This document shows positions 13,777 to 20,244 of a DNA stretch of 20,244 nucleotides, in pieces (positions within the stretch are counted from its first letter, which is position 1; every line of letters begins with the position of its first letter). The DNA is taken from positions 5,214-25,457 of the forward strand of contig DJPI01000057.1 in the NCBI GenBank assembly GCA_002438505.1, in the 5' to 3' direction. The notes under the pieces are model-generated. The model was not told the origin of the DNA, did not search any database, and saw only the letters and a list, made by a program, of their open reading frames with translations. The DNA is from Ruminococcaceae bacterium UBA6416 (GTDB taxonomy: Bacteria > Bacillota > Clostridia > Oscillospirales > Acutalibacteraceae). The position numbers and the translations under genes were made by a program.

Positions 13777-14988
13777 TTATCTGTCAAGGTTGACCTTTTC
13801 CTTTTCATACTTTGAAACATACTTATCCTGATAGTAATTTTCAAGCGAAACGGAAAGCTCTCCGTCCTTTGAAAGAGTTATAACGGTGCAGCCGCGCTGA
13901 GCGCCTTTTTTGTCAATGCCGATATATGCAAGATAGTCAACGCTCATGCCGTATGTAAGTCTGACGCCCTTATATTCAACGGAGGCGTTGTTTTCGTGGT
14001 CATGGCCGCAGAAAATGCCCTTTGTTGAACCGAGCTCAAGAACGGTTTCAAAGAAGTTGTCCGGGTGAACGCCGCAGCAAACCTTTTCATCGTCCTCATA
14101 ATATCCGCCGCCGAAATACTTGACGTTTTCGGTGTCCTTATAGCCGTTGGCCTTATACTCCTGCCAAGCAGTGTTATACTCCTCAAGAGGAATGTGGAAG
14201 AAGCAAAGTGACGGGAACATCGGATAATCGGGATCGATAGCCTTGTTTGCCTTGTCGATTGCAAGGACGTTTTCCTTGTACCAGGCAATCTGGTTTTCAT
14301 GAATATTGTCATATTTCCACTGGATGCCGAGGATATCGCCATCGGTATAGTCATGTGAATCAAGAACAAAGAAAGCGCTTGTAACGATTCCCTTTGAGTT
14401 TTTGACCTTGATGACCTGGTTGCCAAAGCCGTCAACATCTTCCGGACCTTTTTGGAAAAGGCTGTATTTAAGGTCGGGATTAGCATATTTGTCGGCAATC
14501 TGCTCACGGCTGTAGTCGCTGTAAAGCTCAGAGTCATGGTTGCCGAAGCAAACGGTGTAATAAACGCCGAGCTTTTCAAGAAGGGTGATAACCATGTCGG
14601 TTGAGATGCCGTTGTTGAATGTTCCGGCCTGGAAGGGTACGGGATAGACATTGTCTCCGGTGAGGATAACAAGGTCGGGCTTTTCGGCGGTGATCATTGC
14701 GGCAACCGCATTGAGGGCTTTCTTGTCCTTTTTAATGGACAGAATTCCGCCTCCGATATGAACATCGGTGAACTGAAGAACCTTGAGGTCTCTGTCGGTA
14801 TAGAATGTCCAGTTTCCATCGGTGTCCTTTTTGGGAACAAGCTGATCCTCATATACGACTTGGTCAAACGAGGAGGCAACCTCAAAGTTGCTTCTGTTGA
14901 TGAATGTTGTCAATGAGGCCATGCTCATTGAGATTGATGTGACGATACCGAGCACGAAGCTGATAATCTTCATCAGGAAATCAGGCAT
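13777..14988 (-). CDS. Membrane-anchored or secreted metallophosphoesterase
   Basis: Calcineurin-like phosphoesterase, 403 aa. An N-terminal hydrophobic segment (about 5-29) is a signal anchor or uncleaved signal peptide. The di-metal motifs are complete: FTDVHIGGG (D75, H77), LTGDNV (D112), FGNHDSE (N150, H151), FFHIP (H265) and CGHDHEN (H329, H331). A long insertion (about 152-260) separates the third and fourth motifs, as in the extracellular purple-acid-phosphatase-like or Icc-like group. The substrate is unknown; relatives cleave phosphomonoesters or cyclic phosphodiesters. The ATG at 14986-14988 has AGGAG 9 nt upstream. The longer frame from 15087 would read through the promoter. The gene is monocistronic. 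Confidence 0.9.
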   Translation of the reverse strand: MPDFLMKIISFVLGIVTSISMSMASLTTFINRSNFEVASSFDQVVYEDQLVPKKDTDGNWTFYTDRDLKVLQFTDVHIGGGILSIKKDKKALNAVAAMITAEKPDLVILTGDNVYPVPFQAGTFNNGISTDMVITLLEKLGVYYTVCFGNHDSELYSDYSREQIADKYANPDLKYSLFQKGPEDVDGFGNQVIKVKNSKGIVTSAFFVLDSHDYTDGDILGIQWKYDNIHENQIAWYKENVLAIDKANKAIDPDYPMFPSLCFFHIPLEEYNTAWQEYKANGYKDTENVKYFGGGYYEDDEKVCCGVHPDNFFETVLELGSTKGIFCGHDHENNASVEYKGVRLTYGMSVDYLAYIGIDKKGAQRGCTVITLSKDGELSVSLENYYQDKYVSKYEKEKVNLDR

Positions 14989-15048
14989 AGTGATTTTCTC
15001 CTTTGTATAAAATTTTTGAAACAGGAAAGTCCGCTTCGATTCATCGCA

Positions 15049-15077
15049 ATTATACAATCTATTTCCTGATTTTTCAA
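15049..15077 (-). promoter_or_regulatory. Promoter of the metallophosphoesterase gene
   Basis: Minus strand: TTGAAA (15072-15077), 17-nt spacer, TATAAT (15049-15054); leader about 55 nt. The 364-base gap from 14989 to 15352 holds this promoter, the divergent ftsZ promoter and the ftsZ leader. The stretch 15090-15225 shows nothing I can name. Confidence 0.83.
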
Positions 15078-15230
15078 GCGATATCAAAAAATATAAATTT
15101 TTCTTAACTTATCGAATGTTCAAAGCCGGAGCCCATTGAATACTGCGCCAAAGCGGGACAATTCTCGGCATAATTGGTCAACTGTCATAAAAACAGGAAA
15201 ATTTTATGTAAAAGATGTGCAATTTGGTTG

Positions 15231-15259
15231 TTGTCTTTTTTGAAAAAGCGTGTTATAAT
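15231..15259 (+). promoter_or_regulatory. Promoter of ftsZ
   Basis: TTGTCT (15231-15236), 17-nt spacer, perfect TATAAT (15254-15259) with an extended TG at 15251-15252. The predicted start is near 15266. The leader of about 87 nt begins with a 6-bp hairpin TACCGC-GGAA-GCGGTA (15269-15284) closed by a GNRA-type loop, located at the very 5' end of the transcript. Confidence 0.85.
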
Positions 15260-15352
15260 ATCTTGAATTACCGCGGAAGCGGTATTATGCCATTTTATAT
15301 CAGAAATTTTTTTGGCTTCTTTTATCGTAAATATAAGACAGGAGGAAGTATA

Positions 15353-16741
15353 ATGGGCTTTGTTATGGACAATGAAAACATAGCTTATAACCAGATTAAA
15401 GTTGTAGGTGTCGGCGGCGGCGGCGGAAATGCGGTCAACAGCATGGTTGACGCAGGCGTTTTCGGCGTTGAATTCCTCACCATCAACACCGACAGACAGA
15501 TCCTTGAAGATTCAAAGGCCACCCATAAAATCCAGATCGGTGAAAAAGTTACCGGATGCATGGGTGCCGGTGGTGACCCCGCAGTCGGAAAAAAAGCCGC
15601 AGAGGAAAGCCGTGACGTTATTGCGGACGCTCTGCGTTCAACTGACATGGTTTTCATCACCGCAGGTATGGGCGGCGGAACCGGAACGGGCGCCGCACCC
15701 GTTGTTGCCGAGGTTGCAAGGGAGCTTGGCGCTCTCACCGTCGGCATTGTTACAAAGCCGTTCAAATTTGAAGGAAGAAGACGTATGCAGCAGGCCGAGG
15801 ACGGCATCCGCGAGCTTCAGAAGCACGTTGACAGCCTTATTGTTATTCCGAACGAAAGGCTCAAGCTGCTCGGTGACAAATCCCTCAGCATGAAGGACGC
15901 TTTCGGCAAGGCTAATGAGGTTCTCTGGCAGGGCGTTAAGAGCATTTCAGACACCATCAAGGTTCCCGGCTATATCAACCTTGACTTTGCGGACATCAAG
16001 AGCGTCATGAAAGACGCCGGCCGCGCACACATGGGTATCGGCCGCGGAAGAGGCGCAAACTGCGCCGTTGAAGCCACCAAGGAAGCAATCACAAGTCCGT
16101 TGCTTGAAACCGCCATTGACGGCGCAAGCGGTGTTATCATCAACGTCACCTGCTCTTCCGACATGTCTCTTGACATGATTGAACAGGCCGGTGATCTTAT
16201 CACCCAGGCAACACATCCGGACGCAAACATCATCTTCGGTTCCGTCTTTGACGAGGAAATGGGCGATGAAATGCTCATCACGGTCATTGCAACCGGTTTT
16301 GGCACTCTTGAAGAAAACGATGCTGACAAGATGGTTAAGCCCGCGGCCTCCGCAGCGGCTCCGGCCTCCCAGCCGTCAGACTCAAGAGGCGGCTTCATCA
16401 GCCAGTCCACCAAGCCGAAGGCTCAGGGAACTTCAATCTTCACCTCAATGGACGCTGATGCATCGGCGGACTTCAAGGCGACCGAGTTTGGAAAGAGCTT
16501 CTTTGATGCGTTTGAAAACGCAAAGAACGGCGCAAAGCCGCAGGAGCAGCCCGCTCAGCCGATTACCGACATCAGCTCCTTCTCCTCTCAGGCTGCAAAG
16601 GACAACGCCGATGCCCATTCCTTTGACGTTATTGAAACGCCGAAGAAAAAGTCCGGCTCAATCTTTGATGACCCCGATGATGACGAAAGTGATGTTCTTC
16701 CCATCTTCAAGGGCAGAAACATTTTTTCAAACAACAACTGA
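15353..16741 (+). CDS. ftsZ: Cell division protein FtsZ
   Basis: Tubulin-like GTPase that polymerises into the division ring. 462 aa, somewhat long for FtsZ because of the C-terminal linker. Motifs: VVGVGGGGGNAVNSM (17-31), tubulin signature AGMGGGTGTGAAP (104-116), EGRRRMQQAEDGI (140-152), and synergy (T7) loop NLDFADIKSVM (209-219). The GTPase and C-terminal subdomains end near 316. A variable linker (317-443) follows, then an acidic stretch and a C-terminal peptide SDVLPIFKGRNIF, a divergent form of the usual D-[IV]-P-x-F-[LI] tail that binds FtsA or SepF. The ATG at 15353 follows AGGAGG by 7 nt; the longer frame from 15215 starts upstream of the -35 box. It is monocistronic, with no ftsA or other dcw genes beside it. 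Confidence 0.97.
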   Translation: MGFVMDNENIAYNQIKVVGVGGGGGNAVNSMVDAGVFGVEFLTINTDRQILEDSKATHKIQIGEKVTGCMGAGGDPAVGKKAAEESRDVIADALRSTDMVFITAGMGGGTGTGAAPVVAEVARELGALTVGIVTKPFKFEGRRRMQQAEDGIRELQKHVDSLIVIPNERLKLLGDKSLSMKDAFGKANEVLWQGVKSISDTIKVPGYINLDFADIKSVMKDAGRAHMGIGRGRGANCAVEATKEAITSPLLETAIDGASGVIINVTCSSDMSLDMIEQAGDLITQATHPDANIIFGSVFDEEMGDEMLITVIATGFGTLEENDADKMVKPAASAAAPASQPSDSRGGFISQSTKPKAQGTSIFTSMDADASADFKATEFGKSFFDAFENAKNGAKPQEQPAQPITDISSFSSQAAKDNADAHSFDVIETPKKKSGSIFDDPDDDESDVLPIFKGRNIFSNNN

Positions 16742-16761
16742 TTAACTTAAGTTAAAATTCG

Positions 16762-16792
16762 CCGCCTGTTCGTTTGAACAGGCGGTGTTCTT
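16762..16792 (+). terminator. Terminator of ftsZ
   Basis: Perfect 10-bp stem CCGCCTGTTC / GAACAGGCGG with loop GTTT, followed by TGTTCTTTTG, 21 nt after the ftsZ stop. Confidence 0.9.
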
Positions 16793-16812
16793 TTGTGTCC
16801 TATTGTCAATTC

Positions 16813-16869
16813 AAAAAAGCACAAAAAAACAGCGTGCTGCCTTTTTCCGGCAACACGCTGTTTGTGCTT
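16813..16869 (-). terminator. Terminator of the peptidyl-prolyl isomerase gene
   Basis: On the minus strand a long hairpin pairs AGCACAAACAGCGTG with its complement (bulged by extra Ts on the 3' side), with inner TGCC / GGCA pairing, and ends in TTTTTTGAATTG. It begins 6 nt after the stop. Confidence 0.88.
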
Positions 16870-16874
16870 AAATC

Positions 16875-18695
16875 TTAATAGCTGAGCTGAGAGGACTGGT
16901 TTCTTGCGGCCTGCTTTGCAAGCTTGTCAAGGAAGGAAACAACGGCGCTGACAGCCTTATCGTTAACATTTGCAATCTTAACATTGTCTCCCTCAACAAC
17001 CTCATTCTGATAGGTTGAAAGGTCTGTCTGAGCAAGTGCGGCTCTGACGTTATCTTCCCATGTTGTTGTGTTTGTCTTTACAAAATACATGATATGATAG
17101 CCGTAAGAGGTTTCAACAATACCAACGTCTCCGGCCTTTCTGCCCTTGGCGAGTGACCATGACTCAAACTGCGGAACCATCTTGCCCTTTTCGGTGTTTT
17201 CATAGATAAGGGCGTTCAGGTTTCCGTCATCGTCTCTATCCTCGGAATACTTTTCTTCAAGCTTTTCAAAGGACTCTGCAGTTCTGTCTCCGTTGAGATA
17301 TTCTTCAAGGATATCCTGGGCTTTCTTATAGGTGGCCTTATCCGTTGCGGTTTCTGCATTGACATCGAGATAGATGCCAACATCCTTATACTTTGAGGTA
17401 TCAAGAGTTTCAACCTTAACGTCCTCGGTCTCTTTTGCCTTTTCGGTTGTTGTTTCGGCCTTGGTTGTGTCTGTTGTTGTTTCATCCTCAGATTCGGTCT
17501 TTTCCTGCGTCGGGAACTTAACAAGAATGTGTCTGACGTCATATGTCACAGTATCGGCAGCCTTATGAAGCGGAGAAACCATCATGTAAACGGTGTAATC
17601 CTCAGTGCCCTTGAGAACATATGTGCTGCCCTTTTCGGTCTTTGCGTTAAACGCCCACTTGAGAAAGTCGGAATCGGACGCGGACTGAGAGAGAGATGCA
17701 TATGAAACTTCTTCATTCAATGTTTTGCTGTCATCGGTGATATAAAGCTTGTAATCCTTGTTTTTGAGCGCTTTTTCTTCCTCGGCAGCAAGAGCCTTAA
17801 AGCTCTTCTCGTCCGTTACGGCCTTTGCAAAAGCGTCAGCCTTTTTCTTTGCGGCGGCAAGGGTGGTTTCATTGACTGCCTCGCTTGAGCCGTCCTCGCT
17901 CTTAACCTTTTCGGCCGCGAACTTATAAGCTCTGTAGCTTATTGTTGAATAATCGTTGATGTTCTTTTTATATTCCTTTTCAACCTGCTTTTCGGTATAG
18001 GAAGCCTTAAGCTCATCCGTCTTTGCGGTTTCAACCTTCTGGGCGAGGGTCTGCTCGGTGAGAATTGTTCTGAGGAGCTTTTCGTTGATACCCTTGCCGT
18101 ATGCGGCGCGCAGATATGCATTGAGCGACATATTGCTGCTCTTTGCGGTGCTCTTGAGCTCGGAAATGTTTTCTTCAATCTTTTCAAGGTCGGAATCATC
18201 AAGGGTAATTTTCTTTTCGTCCGCAATTTTGACGAAGGCCTTGATATACTTCAGATTGTTTTCAGCATAATAGGTAAGGAAGTCAGCCCAGGTCGGGGTC
18301 TTGTCCTCCGGGAAATCGGGAATTGCGCCCATGGTGCTGCTATAGGTCTGGCTTGAAGGGGTCTTTGTTGTGTCATAACCGACATAAGAGGCGTAATAGT
18401 TAGCAACCATCTGATAGCCCGAGCTGTAGTAATAAGCAAATTCGGGCTGGCTCACGCTGACGTCACCGACCGTTAAAGCGGTGCGGTTCTTTTCAACAAG
18501 ACCGGTATAGCTGACCGCAAAAGCAGTGACACCGGCAATGATTGCAACAACAAGAAGGACGGCAATGATCCTTCCGGCAACCTTTCCGGCCTGAGGGTTA
18601 TAGGTTTTTTTGTTGTTCTTTTTCGCTGCTTTAGCAAGGCGCTCTTTACGCTCCTGACGATAAATTTCGGCAGCGGACTTTTCTTCTTTAGCCAT
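16875..18695 (-). CDS. Membrane-anchored SurA/PrsA-like parvulin peptidyl-prolyl isomerase
   Basis: Predicted extracytoplasmic folding factor, 606 aa. A Lys-rich cytoplasmic N-terminus (1-40) is followed by one membrane helix (about 41-63) with no lipobox, unlike PrsA lipoproteins. Residues about 75-240 form a helical SurA_N-like chaperone region. Residues about 250-375 resemble a degenerate parvulin domain (YRAYKF, FAKAVTDEKSFKALAAEE, DYTVYMMVS). The canonical parvulin domain starts with TYDVRHILVKF (384-394, H389) and ends with SYGYHIMYFVK (530-540). Between its first strand and helix (YKKAQDILEEY, 456-466) lies an insertion of about 60 residues, including a Thr/Glu/Lys low-complexity run at 397-428. 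The ATG at 18693-18695 follows AGGA by about 10 nt. It is monocistronic. Confidence 0.9.
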   Translation of the reverse strand: MAKEEKSAAEIYRQERKERLAKAAKKNNKKTYNPQAGKVAGRIIAVLLVVAIIAGVTAFAVSYTGLVEKNRTALTVGDVSVSQPEFAYYYSSGYQMVANYYASYVGYDTTKTPSSQTYSSTMGAIPDFPEDKTPTWADFLTYYAENNLKYIKAFVKIADEKKITLDDSDLEKIEENISELKSTAKSSNMSLNAYLRAAYGKGINEKLLRTILTEQTLAQKVETAKTDELKASYTEKQVEKEYKKNINDYSTISYRAYKFAAEKVKSEDGSSEAVNETTLAAAKKKADAFAKAVTDEKSFKALAAEEEKALKNKDYKLYITDDSKTLNEEVSYASLSQSASDSDFLKWAFNAKTEKGSTYVLKGTEDYTVYMMVSPLHKAADTVTYDVRHILVKFPTQEKTESEDETTTDTTKAETTTEKAKETEDVKVETLDTSKYKDVGIYLDVNAETATDKATYKKAQDILEEYLNGDRTAESFEKLEEKYSEDRDDDGNLNALIYENTEKGKMVPQFESWSLAKGRKAGDVGIVETSYGYHIMYFVKTNTTTWEDNVRAALAQTDLSTYQNEVVEGDNVKIANVNDKAVSAVVSFLDKLAKQAARNQSSQLSY

Positions 18696-18782
18696 CGTGC
18701 TTTCATCCTTTTCAAATTGATTTCTTTTGCGCAGCCAAAAGGCCGCAATAACTTTTTTATTTTATACCATCCGGCACAAAAT

Positions 18783-18829
18783 TGCAAGTATTTTTACAGA
18801 AAGTATACAAACAAAAATAGATACTTGCA
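18783..18829 (-). repeat. 9-bp inverted repeat around a possible promoter
   Basis: TGCAAGTAT (18783-18791) and ATACTTGCA (18821-18829) are exact inverted copies separated by 29 bp, with a further AAGTAT between them. The element lies upstream of the isomerase gene and 30 bp after the stop of the hydrolase gene. It could be an operator, or a long-loop terminator (minus-strand tail ATTTTG). A possible promoter for the isomerase lies inside it (ATGCAA, 17 nt, TATACT at 18802-18807); a second possible -10, TATAAA, is at 18771-18776. None is decisive. Confidence 0.45.
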
Positions 18830-18858
18830 TAATTTAGCATATTCTGCTTAAATGAAGA

Positions 18859-19800
18859 TTAAAACTCGCCGTCAAACGGAACGGATTTAAGAAGCCATGA
18901 AAGAACATCGTCAAAAACCTTTTCGCGGTCATCCTCGTTAAGTATCTCGTGTCTGTCTCCGGGATAAAGAATAACCTCAGGTTCATGGCCGGCGCTTTCA
19001 AGGTTGTCGCAGCAGGCAATGACTCCCCTTCCGTTCATTCCAACGGGATCTTTTGCACCGGAGATGAGGAGAATCGGAAGGCCGAGCGGCAGACTTTCCG
19101 CCCACTTTGTTGCGCAAGCGGAATTTGCAAGCGAAACAATGTCTCTCATTCCGCCGAGCTTCAGCGGATTTCCGCAAAGCGGATCGGCAATGTAATTTTC
19201 AACATTTTCACGGTTGCGGCTGAGCCAGTCGGAGTCCGTCATCTTGTCCCTTATCGTGAGCGAGCCGAGCTTATCGAGAAGATTGCCCGGAACGGCCGCC
19301 CTTGTTCCAAGCTTTTTGCAAAGGAATTTAAGCGGTTCTTCAAGAACAACCGCCGCCGAGGGCAGCTCCCCTGTTCCGCAAAGAATCAGCGCAGCAAGCT
19401 CATTGCCGAACTGCGCAGCATACACCCTTGCGCAAAACGAGCCCATGCTGTGACCGAAAAGAACAAGCGGAAGCTCAGGGTACCTCTTTTTCATTATAAC
19501 CGAAAGAATGTGCATATCGTCAACAAGGCGGATATCCCCGTCCTCTTCCGAAAAAAAGCCGAGCTCGCCAAGCGTTCTTGCCGAAAGGCCGTGACCGAGG
19601 TGATCGTTTCCGCAGACAACAAAGCCGTTTGAGGCCATGAAGCGCGCAAACTCATCATAGCGGCCGATATATTCCGAAACACCGTGAGCAATTTGAAAAA
19701 TTCCTTTCGGCTGGGTTTCATCGTCCTGCCAGATGCAGCAATGAATGTTGTCCGTTCCGGTTGACGAAACAAAATATGCGTCCTTTTTAATAACTGACAT
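18859..19800 (-). CDS. Alpha/beta hydrolase (monoacylglycerol lipase / lysophospholipase-like)
   Basis: Serine hydrolase of the Hydrolase_4 / PldB-like group, 313 aa. The oxyanion-hole region QIAHGVSEYIGRYDEFA is at 36-52. The nucleophile elbow FGHSMGS (S118), acid LLISGAKDP (D251) and GDRHEIL (H284) complete the catalytic triad. DHLGHGLS (66-73) is the typical family motif after strand 4. No signal peptide, so it is cytoplasmic. The length and motifs fit enzymes that hydrolyse monoacylglycerols or lysophospholipids; the substrate is inference. The ATG at 19798-19800 follows GGAGG by 6 nt. It is monocistronic with its own promoter and no obvious strong terminator apart from the inverted repeat at 18783-18829. 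Confidence 0.92.
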   Translation of the reverse strand: MSVIKKDAYFVSSTGTDNIHCCIWQDDETQPKGIFQIAHGVSEYIGRYDEFARFMASNGFVVCGNDHLGHGLSARTLGELGFFSEEDGDIRLVDDMHILSVIMKKRYPELPLVLFGHSMGSFCARVYAAQFGNELAALILCGTGELPSAAVVLEEPLKFLCKKLGTRAAVPGNLLDKLGSLTIRDKMTDSDWLSRNRENVENYIADPLCGNPLKLGGMRDIVSLANSACATKWAESLPLGLPILLISGAKDPVGMNGRGVIACCDNLESAGHEPEVILYPGDRHEILNEDDREKVFDDVLSWLLKSVPFDGEF

Positions 19801-19838
19801 ATGTATCCTCCGTTTCCTTTTTAATCCGTGCTATAACG

Positions 19839-19867
19839 ATTATATTATAACTTTGAGCTTTTATCAA
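19839..19867 (-). promoter_or_regulatory. Promoter of the alpha/beta hydrolase gene
   Basis: Minus strand: TTGATA (19862-19867), 17-nt spacer, TATAAT (19839-19844). A second overlapping TATAAT five bases upstream is too close to this -35. Confidence 0.85.
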
Positions 19868-19916
19868 CAGTTTAAATTATTTTTTATGAACCGGGTTATA
19901 AATTACAGAAAAACAC

Positions 19917-19945
19917 TTGACAACGGCGCAAAATTGTGATAATAT
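19917..19945 (+). promoter_or_regulatory. Promoter of the tandem tRNA-Ser genes
   Basis: Perfect TTGACA (19917-19922), 17-nt spacer, TAATAT (19940-19945) with an extended TG at 19937-19938. The transcript would begin about 10 nt before the first tRNA. Confidence 0.8.
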
Positions 19946-19960
19946 TTCAAGGCACCAAAC

Positions 19961-20050
19961 GGAGAGATACCGAAGCGGTCATAACGGAACGGTCTTGAAA
20001 ACCGTCGTACGTCCTGCGTACCGTGGGTTCGAATCCCACTCTCTCCGCCA
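19961..20050 (+). tRNA. tRNA-Ser (anticodon TGA)
   Basis: 90-nt type II tRNA with encoded CCA. Acceptor stem GGAGAGA / TCTCTCC, discriminator G, anticodon loop CTTGAAA with TGA (reads UCA and related serine codons), a long variable arm (GTACGTCCTGCGTAC), and T-arm GTGGGTTCGAATCCCAC. The long variable arm confirms the serine class. Confidence 0.97.
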
Positions 20051-20086
20051 TTTTTTTATTTTTATATTTGTTTTATCGACACCTAT

Positions 20087-20177
20087 GGAGAAGTACTCAA
20101 GTTGGTGACGAGGCGCCCCTGCTAAGGGCGTAGGTCGGGAAACCGGCGCAGGAGTTCGAGTCTCCTCTTCTCCGCCA
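20087..20177 (+). tRNA. tRNA-Ser (anticodon GCT)
   Basis: 91-nt type II tRNA with encoded CCA. Acceptor stem GGAGAAG / CTTCTCC, discriminator G, anticodon loop CTGCTAA with GCT (reads AGC/AGU), long variable arm (TAGGTCGGGAAACCGGCGCA), and T-arm GGAGTTCGAGTCTCC. It lies 36 nt after the other serine tRNA, with no promoter between them that I can see. Confidence 0.97.
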
Positions 20178-20219
20178 TGAAAAAGACCCTTTTGTTCATA
20201 AACAAAAGGGTCTTTTTCA
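20178..20219. terminator. Strong hairpin terminator after the tRNA genes
   Basis: Perfect 19-bp stem (20178-20196 with 20201-20219) with loop CATA. The A-run and T-run lie inside the stem, so it can act in both directions. It starts immediately after the CCA of the second tRNA. Nothing further is recognisable up to 20244. Confidence 0.92.
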
Positions 20220-20244
20220 GTGAAATAAATCCTTGCGGATTTGT

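Noticed and set aside
15090..15225. Search for a small RNA or further promoter between the metallophosphoesterase and ftsZ promoters
   Set aside because: Only AT-rich sequence and partial matches; nothing with a proper pair of promoter boxes or a stable fold by eye.
16179..16745. Frame of 188 codons on the ftsZ strand
   Set aside because: Frame-shifted shadow of the ftsZ linker; low-complexity Arg/Ser/Pro product.
18949..19632. Plus-strand frame of 227 codons antisense to the alpha/beta hydrolase
   Set aside because: No start signals or domain; the hydrolase on the other strand has a full catalytic triad and promoter.
19917..20108. Frame across the serine tRNA genes
   Set aside because: It covers the tRNA and its promoter; the tRNA structure explains the sequence.

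Overview
The window looks like ordinary chromosome from a low-to-mid GC Gram-positive anaerobe of the Clostridia, probably Oscillospirales/Ruminococcaceae-like. The reasons are near-consensus SigA promoters with mostly 17-nt spacers, strong GGAGG ribosome binding sites, a bacterial V-type ATPase operon, a lysine riboswitch, and FtsZ and parvulin-type foldase genes of Firmicutes type. Genus is inference. I see no phage, insertion sequence, CRISPR array or origin.

Layout. 1-3842 (minus strand): promoter-proximal part of a V-type ATPase operon in the order G/H, C, I, K, with K running off the left edge. 4020-5072 (plus): orphan FkbM-type methyltransferase. 5121-6524 (minus): FAD-dependent dehydrogenase of the COG2509 type. 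6713-8117 (plus): rfbC-rfbD, the last two steps of dTDP-L-rhamnose synthesis. 8182-9765 (minus): secreted two-domain SGNH hydrolase. 10074-12940 (minus): an amino-acid ABC transporter operon behind a lysine riboswitch. 13058-13651 (minus): LUD-domain protein. 13777-14988 (minus): membrane-anchored or secreted metallophosphoesterase. 15353-16741 (plus): ftsZ. 16875-18695 (minus): membrane-anchored parvulin-type peptidyl-prolyl isomerase. 18859-19800 (minus): alpha/beta hydrolase. 19961-20177 (plus): two serine tRNAs.

The most interesting locus is 10074-12940. A consensus promoter is followed by a complete lysine (L-box) aptamer and an intrinsic terminator, then genes for a lipoprotein, a permease and an ATPase. 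The riboswitch predicts lysine as the substrate, which the proteins alone would not show. The lipoprotein appears to be circularly permuted. After the signal peptide comes what is normally the second lobe of a family-3 solute-binding protein, and the protein ends with what is normally the first lobe. Each lobe is present once, so this is a rearranged complete receptor and not a fragment.

Almost every transcription unit has a visible promoter and terminator. Most starts below were moved inward from the longest open frame to the codon with a good ribosome binding site; several of these are GTG or TTG.
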